In this document: in pieces, positions 16,932-24,108 of the stretch | How positions within the stretch are numbered: position 1 is the stretch's first letter | How the letters are laid out: the number at the start of each line of letters is the position of its first letter | Assembly: GCF_023740735.1 (NCBI RefSeq) | Contig: NZ_JAMRXH010000009.1 | Span: forward strand, 221,470-285,469 | DNA length: 64,000 nucleotides | Source of the DNA: Nocardia sp. CDC159 | GTDB taxonomy: Bacteria > Actinomycetota > Actinomycetes > Mycobacteriales > Mycobacteriaceae | Direction of reading: 5' to 3' | Made by a program: the position numbers and the translations under genes | The notes under the pieces: generated by a model | Told to the model about the DNA's origin: nothing | The model's input: the letters and a program-made list of their open reading frames with translations, nothing else | Databases searched by the model: none

Positions 16932-18626
16932 TCAGCCGCGCCGCCGACGCGCACCGCCGCCGGTGCGCGAGAAGCCCGCCAGCCCGCCGGTGCTGCCCGC
17001 CGGGGCGGCGCCGGAGCCCCGCCCGTTGGCCTTGCCGCCGCCCGCCGCCGAACGCTGCCGCCGCGCACCGCCGTCACCATGCGAGACGTGACCGCCGCCG
17101 GAATGTCCCTGGGACGCACTGTTTTCGGCAGCCGTGCGGGCATGACCGCCGCGCTTGGCCGGAGAGCTGCCGACATGCCCACTCTTACCCGGTCCGCTGC
17201 CGGTGCGGCCACGGTTGCCCATCGTCGCGCGGCCGTGCCCGCCCTCGGCCGCCGCACCGCGAGTGCGGGCACCGTCGCTCGTCGCGCCCCGGCCCCGGCC
17301 GCCATCGCTCGTTGCACCGCGATGGCGGCTGCCATCGGCCGTCGCCCCGCGACCACGGCCACCTGTGGCCGATCCGCCGCGACGCCGACCACCCTTGGCC
17401 GCCTGCTCCTGCACCGGCGTGTTCGGCTTCGGTGCGGCGGTCACCAGCGGCGCGATCTCACCCACCAGCTGCGCGACCGGCTCGGACGCCGCCGTGACCT
17501 GATGCGGGCGCACCGTGATCGCCGCCTTGCGCATCAGCGCGGCCATATCCTTGCGCTGCTCGGGTAGCACGATGGTGACCACGTCGCCGGTGCTGCCCGC
17601 CCGCGCGGTGCGCCCCGAGCGATGCAGATACGACTTGTGCTCCGCGGGCGGATCCACGTGCACCACGAGCTCGACGCCGTCGACGTGCACGCCGCGGGCG
17701 GCGACATCGGTGGCGACCAGCACGCGCGCCTCGCCCGAGGCGAAGACCGCCAGATTGCGGTCGCGTGCGCCCTGGGCGAGGTTGCCGTGCAGATCGACCG
17801 CGGGGATACCCGCGGCGGTGAGGTTCTTGGCCAGCCGCTTGGCCTGATGTTTGGTGCGGGTGAACAGAATTCGACGACCCGTGCCCGAGGCGAGCCTGTG
17901 CACCAGATCGGTCTTGACCGCCGGGCCCGCGACCTCGAAGACATGGTGGGTCATCGCGGCGACCGGCGAGGTGGCCTCGTCCACCGAATGCAGCACCGCA
18001 TTCGACAGGAAGCGCTTCACCAGCCGGTCCACCCCGTTGTCCAGCGTCGCCGAGAACAGCAGCCGCTGGCCGTCGGCGGGGGTGGCGGCGAGAATGCGGG
18101 TCACCCCGGGGAGGAAACCGAGGTCGGCCATGTGGTCGGCCTCGTCGATGACGGTGATCTCGACGGCGTCGAGGGCGATCAGGCCCTGGCGCATGAGATC
18201 CTCGAGCCGCCCGGGGCAGGCGACCACGATATCGACGCCGGCGCGCAGCGCCTGCACCTGCCGATGCTGCGAGACGCCGCCGAAGACGGTGGTCACCCGC
18301 ATCGAGTGGGGCGCGGTGAGCGGTTCGAGCGCGGCCGCGATCTGGGTGGCGAGCTCGCGCGTCGGCGCGAGGATCAGCCCTCGCGGGCGATTCGGCACGC
18401 GGCGACCGGTGCGGTCGGCGGCCAGCCGGGCGACCACCGGAATGGAGAACGCCAGCGTCTTACCGCTGCCGGTCCGGCCGCGGCCGAGCACGTCGCGCCC
18501 GGCCAGGGTGTCGGGCAGGGTGTCCGCCTGGATCGGGAACGGCGCGTCGATGCCCGCGCGGTGCAGCGCGCGCACCAGCGCATCGGGCACGCCGAGCAGG
18601 GCGAAGGAAGCGGTGGGGGAGGTCAC
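16932..18626 (-). CDS. DEAD-box RNA helicase with repetitive basic C-terminal tail
   Basis: A ~564-residue ATP-dependent RNA helicase. The Q motif/motif I region is GRGRTGSGKTLAFSIP; motif Ia is PTRELATQI, motif II is DEAD (VIDEADHMADLG), motif III is SAT, and motif VI is YLHRSGRTARAG. After about residue 410 the protein becomes a low-complexity Gly/Arg/Ala tail with repeated RGAT-S/A-DG units, an RGG-like RNA-binding extension as in RhlE/CsdA relatives. The GTG at 18626 begins a natural N-terminus (VTSPTASFALLGVP); an ATG at 18734 would add 36 atypical residues. Neither has a clear ribosome-binding site. Confidence 0.9.
   Translation of the reverse strand: MTSPTASFALLGVPDALVRALHRAGIDAPFPIQADTLPDTLAGRDVLGRGRTGSGKTLAFSIPVVARLAADRTGRRVPNRPRGLILAPTRELATQIAAALEPLTAPHSMRVTTVFGGVSQHRQVQALRAGVDIVVACPGRLEDLMRQGLIALDAVEITVIDEADHMADLGFLPGVTRILAATPADGQRLLFSATLDNGVDRLVKRFLSNAVLHSVDEATSPVAAMTHHVFEVAGPAVKTDLVHRLASGTGRRILFTRTKHQAKRLAKNLTAAGIPAVDLHGNLAQGARDRNLAVFASGEARVLVATDVAARGVHVDGVELVVHVDPPAEHKSYLHRSGRTARAGSTGDVVTIVLPEQRKDMAALMRKAAITVRPHQVTAASEPVAQLVGEIAPLVTAAPKPNTPVQEQAAKGGRRRGGSATGGRGRGATADGSRHRGATSDGGRGRGATSDGARTRGAAAEGGHGRATMGNRGRTGSGPGKSGHVGSSPAKRGGHARTAAENSASQGHSGGGHVSHGDGGARRQRSAAGGGKANGRGSGAAPAGSTGGLAGFSRTGGGARRRRG
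17230..17395 (-). repeat. Imperfect repeats encoding the RGAT(S/A)DG tail of the helicase
   Basis: Tandem imperfect units encode GRGRGATADG, SRHRGATSDG, GRGRGATSDG and ARTRGAAAEG, about ten codons each. Such units can change number by slippage. Confidence 0.7.
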
Positions 18627-18743
18627 GGAGAGGTACGGCCTTTCGGGCAGGGTGCCCGCGTCGCACAGCGAAACCAATCGCGGGCCGGAGCACATGGTGG
18701 CGAGATTGCCAGTGGGCAAAATCGATCGCCGCAAGGAGAGCTG

Positions 18744-18857
18744 ATGGCATCCAGCCGAGCGCTGGTGCGAGAGATTAGCAATCTACGACGCCGGGCGTAT
18801 GAAGCACACCCGTCGACCACAGTAGCTCGAGAGTCGCCGGAACACGAATGGATGTAG
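18744..18857 (+). CDS. Possible 37-aa basic small protein
   Basis: A short frame beginning MASSRALVREISNLRRRAYE has an excellent AAGGAGA ribosome-binding site 5-6 bases before the ATG. It is divergent from the helicase gene and ends just before a terminator hairpin. The first 20 residues would form a basic amphipathic helix. Nothing is recognised. The strong ribosome-binding site in an otherwise empty gap is the main support. Confidence 0.35.
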   Translation: MASSRALVREISNLRRRAYEAHPSTTVARESPEHEWM

Positions 18858-18879
18858 CGGCCGTCACCCTCCGGCCCGC

Positions 18880-18901
18880 CGACCGGCGCGTGCGCCGGTC
18901 G
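18880..18901. terminator. Bidirectional hairpin between small ORF and P450
   Basis: A perfect 10-bp inverted repeat (18880-18889 with 18892-18901) lies between the convergent small ORF and the P450 gene. Confidence 0.6.
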
Positions 18902-18914
18902 ACGGGACGACAGG

Positions 18915-20135
18915 TCAATCCAGGAAGACCGGCAGTTTCGCGTGACCGTTGGAGATGAAGCTGCCGATATGCTCCAAATCCGTTGGCTCGACGGCGAATC
19001 GGAGATTCGGGAAGCGTTCGAACAGCGCGGGCAGCGCGATCGCGGCCTCCAACCGGGCCAGCGGGGCGCCGAGACAGTGGTGCGCGCCGTAGCCGAAGGC
19101 GACGTGTTGATCCTTGGTCTTGCGGTGCAGATCGAACTCGTCGGTGGTGTCGCCGTGGATCTTCGGGTCCCGGCTGGCTCCGGCGTAGGAGGCGAGAATC
19201 GCATCGCCCTTGGGAATGTGGAAACCCTCGCCCTCGATGTCCTCGGCCGCGTAGCGCAGCGGCAGATGGGCCACGGGGGCCTGGTAGCGCAGCGTCTCCT
19301 CCACCACATCCGCCCACGTCACCGCCCCCGAGCGCACCTCGGCGAGCTGATCGGGATGGGTGAGCAGCGCCGTGATGGCCTGATCGAGCAGGTTCACCGT
19401 GGTCTCGTGACCGGCGTTGATGACCAGCATCAGCGTGTCGACCAGTTCCTTCTCGGTGAGCTGGGCGCCGTCCTCGTCGCGGGTGGCGATCAGCACGCTG
19501 GTGATGTCGTCGCCCGGATGCTCGCGCCGGTAGGCCACCAATTGGCTGACCAGACCATACATTTCGACGTAGTTGGCCTGGGCCTGCTCGGCGGTGAACG
19601 AGCCGTCGAAGAAGCCGTCGACGCATTTGTGCATGGGCGGGCCGAGATGTTCTGGTACGCCCATCATTTCGCTGATCACCCGGATCGGCACCGGATAGGC
19701 GTAGCGCTCGCGCAGATCGACCGATTCGCCCGCCGGAGTGGCCGCCAGCCCGTCGAGCAGTTCGCGGGTGATCTCCTCGATGCGCGGCTTCAGCGCGGTG
19801 GTGCGGCGGTGAGTGAAGGCCGGAGACACCAGCTTTCGCAGTCGGCGGTGTTCGGGGCCGTAGGCGGTGAACATGTTGTCCACCGCCACCCACGGCAGCA
19901 GCGGCCACGCCTCGGTGATCTCGCCGTTGATGAACGCCGCCCAGTGCTGGCGGGGATCCTTGGATACCCGCGGATCGGCCAGCAGGCTCTTGAGCACCGC
20001 GAAATCGGTGACCGACCAGGCGGGGACGCCGCCGGGCAGGGCCACCGGCGTCACCGGCCCGCGCGCGCGGATGCGGGCGGATTCCCCCTGGATGTCGGTC
20101 CCGGCCAGGTCCAGGACTATCGGGTCGTGCTGCAT
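18915..20135 (-). CDS. Cytochrome P450, canonical member of orphan pair (CYP156-like)
   Basis: A 406-residue soluble bacterial P450. The I-helix is VINAGHETTVNLL (AGHETT at 241-246), the K-helix ExxR is ETLR at 280-283, and the heme loop is FGYGAHHCLG at 347-356 with the thiolate ligand Cys354. All key residues are intact. It lies 12 bases after the non-canonical P450 gene, with GGAGGC in the gap as ribosome-binding site, so the two are cotranscribed. It is a close, gap-free relative of the P450 at 26350-27567. The substrate and redox partner are unknown. Confidence 0.92.
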   Translation of the reverse strand: MQHDPIVLDLAGTDIQGESARIRARGPVTPVALPGGVPAWSVTDFAVLKSLLADPRVSKDPRQHWAAFINGEITEAWPLLPWVAVDNMFTAYGPEHRRLRKLVSPAFTHRRTTALKPRIEEITRELLDGLAATPAGESVDLRERYAYPVPIRVISEMMGVPEHLGPPMHKCVDGFFDGSFTAEQAQANYVEMYGLVSQLVAYRREHPGDDITSVLIATRDEDGAQLTEKELVDTLMLVINAGHETTVNLLDQAITALLTHPDQLAEVRSGAVTWADVVEETLRYQAPVAHLPLRYAAEDIEGEGFHIPKGDAILASYAGASRDPKIHGDTTDEFDLHRKTKDQHVAFGYGAHHCLGAPLARLEAAIALPALFERFPNLRFAVEPTDLEHIGSFISNGHAKLPVFLD

Positions 20136-20147
20136 CGAACAGCCTCC

Positions 20148-21416
20148 TTACATGATGTTCAACGGAGGGACCTGGGGGAAGGTGACCGGCAGGGCGGCCA
20201 GGGCACGGTGGAAAGGACCCGGGCGCCAGGTCAATTCCTCGCTCGGCACGGCCAGTCGCAATTCGGGCAGGGCGTCGAGCAGCTGGTCGATCGCGTCCTG
20301 CACCACCAGATACGCCACTGAGCGCGCCGGGCACGCGTGCGGTCCGGCGCCCCACGACAGATGCGAGCGATTGCCGCTGCGGTCCCCGCCCGCGATCGCG
20401 GGATCGTTGTTGCAGGCGGTGAAGCTGATCAGCACGGGCTGATGGGCGGGCAGCCAGGTGTTGTCGATCAGGATCGGCTGCCGCGGATAGGTGATGGAGA
20501 AGTTCGCCATCGGCGGGTCGTTGAACAAGACCTCGTCGAGCGCGTCGCGTGTGGACAGGCTGCCGCCGAGCACATCGCCGCCGAAGCGGTCGTCGGTGAG
20601 CATCAGCAGCAGCGTGTTGGTGATCAGGTTCTGCTGCGGTTCCACGCCCGCGCCGTAGAAGCTGACGAGCTGATAGAGCATCTCCTCGTCGGTGAGGTTG
20701 GCCGGGTGGTGGGCCAGGCGCGAGGTGACGTCGTCGCCGGGTTCGGCGCGGCGCATGGCGATCAGCTCCAGCAGCGCCTCGCTCAGGGTTTGCATGCCCC
20801 ACGCCGCATTGACCGTGTCGAACAGCGCGGCCATGCCGGTGGCCACCCGGTGCCCCAGATCGGCGTCACAGCCGACCAGTTGATTGAGCACCTCGAACAC
20901 CACCGGAAAGGCGTACTGCATCACCAGATCCGCCTCGCCCGCTTCGCAGAACGTGTTGATCTGCGGGATGGCGACGCGTTCGACCGTGCTGTGCAGCGAA
21001 TGCAGATCGATGCCGTCGATGGCGGCCACATACGCCTGCCGATAGCGCGCGTGGGTCGCACCGGCATTGCGCAACGCGTTCGGATACCACTGCATCATCG
21101 GCCGCACCGGGCAGTCCTCGGCCACGGTCTGCTGCCAGAAGCGCGGATCGGCCGGAAAGTGCTCCGGATCGTTGAGGATTCGCAATGCCGTGTGATAGCC
21201 GATCACCAGCGTCGCGGGCACACCGGGCGACAGTTCGATGGGAGCCATCGACCCGTGACGCCGCCGCATCTCGGCATAGGCGCCGTGCGGATCGGCCGCG
21301 AACTCCGGGGTGTCGATGAGGGTGCGCGGCCCCTCGGCGTCGAAGGGCGAGCCGTGGTTGACGGGGCAGGCGCTCAGCGTGGCGGTGTGGGGCGCGGACG
21401 AAGAAGGCGTGGTCAA
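20148..21416 (-). CDS. Cytochrome P450 lacking ExxR (CYP157-like), orphan pair
   Basis: A 422-residue P450-fold protein. The heme loop WGAGPHACPA (355-364) keeps the proximal Cys362. The K-helix motif that should read ExxR is EVLF (295-298), so the arginine is replaced by phenylalanine. The I-helix reads GAGVEPQ (255-261) instead of the usual acid-Thr pair. Loss of the ExxR arginine is known for the CYP157 family of Streptomyces conservons. It precedes the canonical P450 gene, and the two probably work together. The N-terminal 25 residues are variable. It may be a scaffold or a P450 with unusual oxygen activation. Confidence 0.9.
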   Translation of the reverse strand: MTTPSSSAPHTATLSACPVNHGSPFDAEGPRTLIDTPEFAADPHGAYAEMRRRHGSMAPIELSPGVPATLVIGYHTALRILNDPEHFPADPRFWQQTVAEDCPVRPMMQWYPNALRNAGATHARYRQAYVAAIDGIDLHSLHSTVERVAIPQINTFCEAGEADLVMQYAFPVVFEVLNQLVGCDADLGHRVATGMAALFDTVNAAWGMQTLSEALLELIAMRRAEPGDDVTSRLAHHPANLTDEEMLYQLVSFYGAGVEPQQNLITNTLLLMLTDDRFGGDVLGGSLSTRDALDEVLFNDPPMANFSITYPRQPILIDNTWLPAHQPVLISFTACNNDPAIAGGDRSGNRSHLSWGAGPHACPARSVAYLVVQDAIDQLLDALPELRLAVPSEELTWRPGPFHRALAALPVTFPQVPPLNIM

Positions 21417-21668
21417 CGAACGAAACTCCAGACGGGGGAAGAAGATTCGACGAGCTCAGGACTGCGACGAGAGGAATAGGCCGAGGTCACAGGGGGTTTC
21501 GGACATCTGTCGGACGACCGCCACCGTTCACCTCTACACCTCCTGCGCGACAGGCGTTTTCACCGAACATCCGGCGCGCCGGGCGGCAACCGATGAGCAG
21601 TGATTGTTTCAGATTAGCAGTACTGCCATGAGTTCTCTCTCGATCTTGCGGCAGGGCGCCGATCGAGG
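21417..21668. other. 252-base gap between tetR and the P450 pair
   Basis: This region between the tetR stop and the P450 start should hold the promoter of the P450 pair if it is not cotranscribed with tetR. I see no gene, no strong hairpin, and no copy of the TGAGTGNNCACTCA operator. Confidence 0.5.
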
Positions 21669-22319
21669 TCAGCGCCCCAATGCCAGTGCGGTGCGCAGCA
21701 ACTGACGATCGAGCGGCGGCTCGGGCAGCGGATGGGCCGCCTCCGCGCGCAACCCGTCGAGCAGAATGGCCAGGTGGCGACGCCAGACGTGCGGGGCCTG
21801 CGCCCGGATGTCCTCGCTCGCCCGCACGATCGACCACAGCAGCAGTCCGATATCGGTGATGTCGATATCGGGCCGCAGCTCGCCGGAGTCCTGCACGCGC
21901 GTGATCAGCCGGTGGAACAGCTCCCCGCCCCGGGCCTTCACCTGTTCGACGGGGCTGTCGGCGGGCAGCGACCGCACACACAGGTCGGTGAATCCCCGGT
22001 CGGCGGCCTGCATTTCGGCCATCCGGATGAGGTGCCCGACCAGGCCGTCCCACGGATCGGCGGAGGTCAGCGCCGCCTCGGCACTGCGCACCGACTCCTC
22101 GGCGAGTTCGAGGAAGGTCTCCTCGATCAACTCCTCCCGACTGGGGAAGTGGTTGTAGAGCGTGCCGATGCTCACCCCCGCCTCTCGCGCGATCGCGTTC
22201 AGCGAGGCATCGAGCCCGTCCGCGCCGAACCGGCGTCGCGCGGCCGCGACGATCCGCTCCCGGTTGTCCCGGGCATCCCTGCGCCGCGACCGCTGCGCTG
22301 CCTCCCTCGCGTCGACCAT
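21669..22319 (-). CDS. TetR-family transcriptional regulator
   Basis: A 216-residue TetR repressor. The N-terminal HTH is IVAAARRRFGADGLDASLNA followed by AREAGVSIGTLYNHFPSREEL. The C-terminal helical domain resembles the TetR_C type of the actinobacterial SDR-linked repressors. It is divergent from the SDR gene across a 43-bp palindrome, so it almost certainly controls itself and that gene. Its ligand is unknown. The P450 pair lies 252 bases downstream on the same strand. Confidence 0.92.
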   Translation of the reverse strand: MVDAREAAQRSRRRDARDNRERIVAAARRRFGADGLDASLNAIAREAGVSIGTLYNHFPSREELIEETFLELAEESVRSAEAALTSADPWDGLVGHLIRMAEMQAADRGFTDLCVRSLPADSPVEQVKARGGELFHRLITRVQDSGELRPDIDITDIGLLLWSIVRASEDIRAQAPHVWRRHLAILLDGLRAEAAHPLPEPPLDRQLLRTALALGR

Positions 22320-22359
22320 TTCTCGAGCCTAACAAGTTGAATGCCCTCTCGACTTGGCG

Positions 22360-22402
22360 TTAAGTTGAGTGGGCACTCATATTGAGTGCCCACTCAACTT
22401 AA
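22360..22402. promoter_or_regulatory. Composite palindromic operator for the divergent TetR/SDR pair
   Basis: A 43-bp inverted repeat has perfect 20-bp arms (22360-22379 and 22383-22402) around TAT. Each arm contains its own dyad, TGAGTGGGCACTCA and TGAGTGCCCACTCA, so this is two tandem TGAGTGNNCACTCA sites. It fills the gap between the tetR start (22319) and the SDR start (22411/22420). It is a typical target for a pair of TetR dimers. Confidence 0.85.
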
Positions 22403-22419
22403 TCGAAAGGATGGCTGCC

Positions 22420-23124
22420 ATGCCTCACTTGGCAGTGTTCGGAGCCGGTCCCGCAGTCGGCCTGTCCGCCGCGCTTCGCTTCGGCCGGGCCGGATATTCG
22501 GTCACGCTCGTCGCGCGCAACGCGGACACGCTCGAGCGATTGCGTCGTGATCTGGGTGCCGCGAAGGTCGAGACCGACGTGCTGTTCGCCGACCTGACCG
22601 ATGCCGCGCAGGTCGATGCCGCGCTCACGGATCTGCTTGCCCGGCACGGTGTTCCGGACGTGCTGCTCTACAGCCCAGGTGGGGTGCAGCGGCTGCCGGT
22701 GGATGCGCTCGCCCTCGATGTCGAGACCTTGCGCTCCTGGCTGCCGCTGCACCTGACCACGCCGGTCCGGCTGCTGCACGCGCTGCTGCCCGGGATGATC
22801 GAGCGCGGATCGGGCGCGGTACTGGTCGCCCAGGGCAGTTCGGTCCGACTACCGCAAGCCGCGCTCGCCAGCGTGAGCGTCCCCCAATCGGCCCTGCTCA
22901 ACTACCTGCTGTCGGTAGACCAGCAGGTGCGCCCGCACGGCGTGCGCGTGGGTAGTCTGCAGATCGGCAGGCTCATCCTGAACAGCGCGGCCCAGCGCCT
23001 GTTCGACGCCGGGCACTTCGGCGAGGTCGAGCCGAATCAGATCGAGCGCGTCCACCCGGACGACCTCGCCGAGGCCCTGTACGAGATGGCCACCACCGAT
23101 ACGGAGGTCGAACGAGCGGCGTGA
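22420..23124 (+). CDS. Short-chain dehydrogenase/reductase with altered catalytic residues
   Basis: A 234-residue Rossmann-fold SDR-like protein. The cofactor motif is AVFGAGPAVGLSAALRFGRA at the N-terminus. The usual catalytic YxxxK region aligns with VSVPQSALLNYL: Tyr is Val152 and Lys is Gln156, while the serine (GSS, near 140) remains. It may therefore be a non-catalytic NAD(P)-binding sensor or use another mechanism. The ATG at 22420 has AAAGG at 9 bases spacing; an ATG at 22411 abuts that site. The gene is controlled by the divergent TetR operator. Its last codons lie in the 103-bp repeat shared with the copy at 24006. Confidence 0.8.
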   Translation: MPHLAVFGAGPAVGLSAALRFGRAGYSVTLVARNADTLERLRRDLGAAKVETDVLFADLTDAAQVDAALTDLLARHGVPDVLLYSPGGVQRLPVDALALDVETLRSWLPLHLTTPVRLLHALLPGMIERGSGAVLVAQGSSVRLPQAALASVSVPQSALLNYLLSVDQQVRPHGVRVGSLQIGRLILNSAAQRLFDAGHFGEVEPNQIERVHPDDLAEALYEMATTDTEVERAA

Positions 23125-23204
23125 AACGACACGATCCTCCGGTGCGCTCGCACCGGAGGATCGAGGCTGTCGGGGGTGGGCTATGCCGCGCGGCGGTGTT
23201 CGGA
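23102..23204. repeat. 103-bp direct repeat, left copy
   Basis: This segment is identical to 24006-24108 at 102 of 103 positions (T at 23168, C at 24072). It contains the real 3' end of the SDR gene, a 14-bp hairpin, and a copy of the last codons of ndh. With the right copy it brackets vapBC. Confidence 0.97.
23132..23163. terminator. Bidirectional terminator hairpin (left copy)
   Basis: A perfect 14-bp stem (23132-23145 with 23150-23163) has a GCTC loop and lies just after the SDR stop. The same hairpin is at 24036-24067. Confidence 0.85.
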
Positions 23205-23258
23205 AATCCGTGCGCGGCGACCGCGGCGCGGGCCGATCGGCAACCACCAGGATTCGGA

Positions 23259-23657
23259 CTAGGGATCGATCAGATCCACAACATCGGAGTGTGCCGCTGC
23301 CAGTCCTTTGTCGAATGTGGCGACACGGCCTTTGCGCCACCGAGCGAGCTGTGCGAGATAGGCGTCGGTGACTTGACGATGGCCCATGACGCTGTCCATG
23401 CGGACCTGTGCGAAGGGTACTTCGTCCGGCCAGAACTCGTGTTTGTCGTGGGCAGTCAGGTACGCGAGACCCGTCAAGGCGCTGCGTGCGCTGTGTCCCT
23501 GTCTCATCAAAAACCGCACAAGGCTGCCCTGGGTAATGGGACAGGTCGCGAATCTCTCCGCGGTCCCACTGAACCATGACTCGGCAGCATCGTGATGCAG
23601 GTGTTCATCCACGGTGAGCGCTATCAAGACATTGGCGTCGAGCAGGGAGATCACCAC
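23259..23657 (-). CDS. vapC: VapC-type PIN-domain toxin
   Basis: A 132-residue PIN-domain ribonuclease toxin. Acidic catalytic residues are in LLDANVLIAL (D7), the helix with CPITQGSLVRFL and VTDAYLAQLARWRKGRVATF followed by DKGL. It overlaps vapB by 7 bases, and the pair forms one operon. VapC toxins cut specific tRNAs or rRNA when VapB is degraded. The module is bracketed by 103-bp direct repeats, which suggests it was acquired as a unit. Confidence 0.92.
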   Translation of the reverse strand: MVISLLDANVLIALTVDEHLHHDAAESWFSGTAERFATCPITQGSLVRFLMRQGHSARSALTGLAYLTAHDKHEFWPDEVPFAQVRMDSVMGHRQVTDAYLAQLARWRKGRVATFDKGLAAAHSDVVDLIDP

Positions 23658-23881
23658 TCGTCCTCCAGTGAGCGCACGTCCTCGGAGGTGATGACTCGGC
23701 CCACGCTGATCGTCGGTAGGCCGGTCTTCTCACTTCGCCCCCATTGGGTCTCACCGCTGCCCTGGCCCAAGCCACGCCGAACCAGATCGGCCACTGTCTC
23801 GCTGAGTGTGCGGTGGGTGTCCCGCGCAATCGCCAGCGCCTGGCGATGCAGATCTTCGGGGAGGTCGATCGTCGTGCGCAT
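23651..23881 (-). CDS. vapB: VapB-type ribbon-helix-helix antitoxin
   Basis: A 76-residue antitoxin. The N-terminal RHH domain is MRTTIDLPEDLHRQALAIAR, continuing TLSETVADLVRRGL, and a short C-terminal tail ending SLEDEW would fill the VapC active site. It starts upstream of vapC and overlaps it by 7 bases. No ribosome-binding site is evident, so translation may be leaderless. A 14-bp palindrome 21 bases upstream is a likely VapBC autorepression site. Confidence 0.9.
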   Translation of the reverse strand: MRTTIDLPEDLHRQALAIARDTHRTLSETVADLVRRGLGQGSGETQWGRSEKTGLPTISVGRVITSEDVRSLEDEW

Positions 23882-23901
23882 GTATCGATGGTATGCATTG
23901 C

Positions 23902-23915
23902 TGCATCATGATGCA
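23902..23915. promoter_or_regulatory. Candidate VapBC operator
   Basis: TGCATCATGATGCA is a perfect 14-bp palindrome, flanked by the looser dyad CATTG/CAATG, just upstream of the vapB start. VapB proteins bind such dyads to repress their own operon. Confidence 0.6.
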
Positions 23916-24005
23916 ATGGTGCGGCAATGTTCGTGACCTGCTGGTATCCCGCTCCGCCGCCGTGGGTAGTGTGCGCATCGGGTGCCCTTGGCGCACGACT
24001 GACGC

Positions 24006-24108
24006 GGAGGTCGAACGAGCGGCGTGAAACGACACGATCCTCCGGTGCGCTCGCACCGGAGGATCGAGGCCGTCGGGGGTGGGCTATGCCGCGCGGCGGT
24101 GTTCGGAC
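24006..24108. repeat. 103-bp direct repeat, right copy
   Basis: The second copy of 23102-23204. It contains the true 3' end of ndh (24084-24108) and a duplicate of the SDR gene tail and stop, now orphaned. The distance between copies is 904 bases. Confidence 0.97.
24036..24067. terminator. Bidirectional terminator hairpin (right copy)
   Basis: The 14-bp stem with GCTC loop is identical to the left copy. It serves as the terminator of ndh, 17 bases after its stop. Confidence 0.85.
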
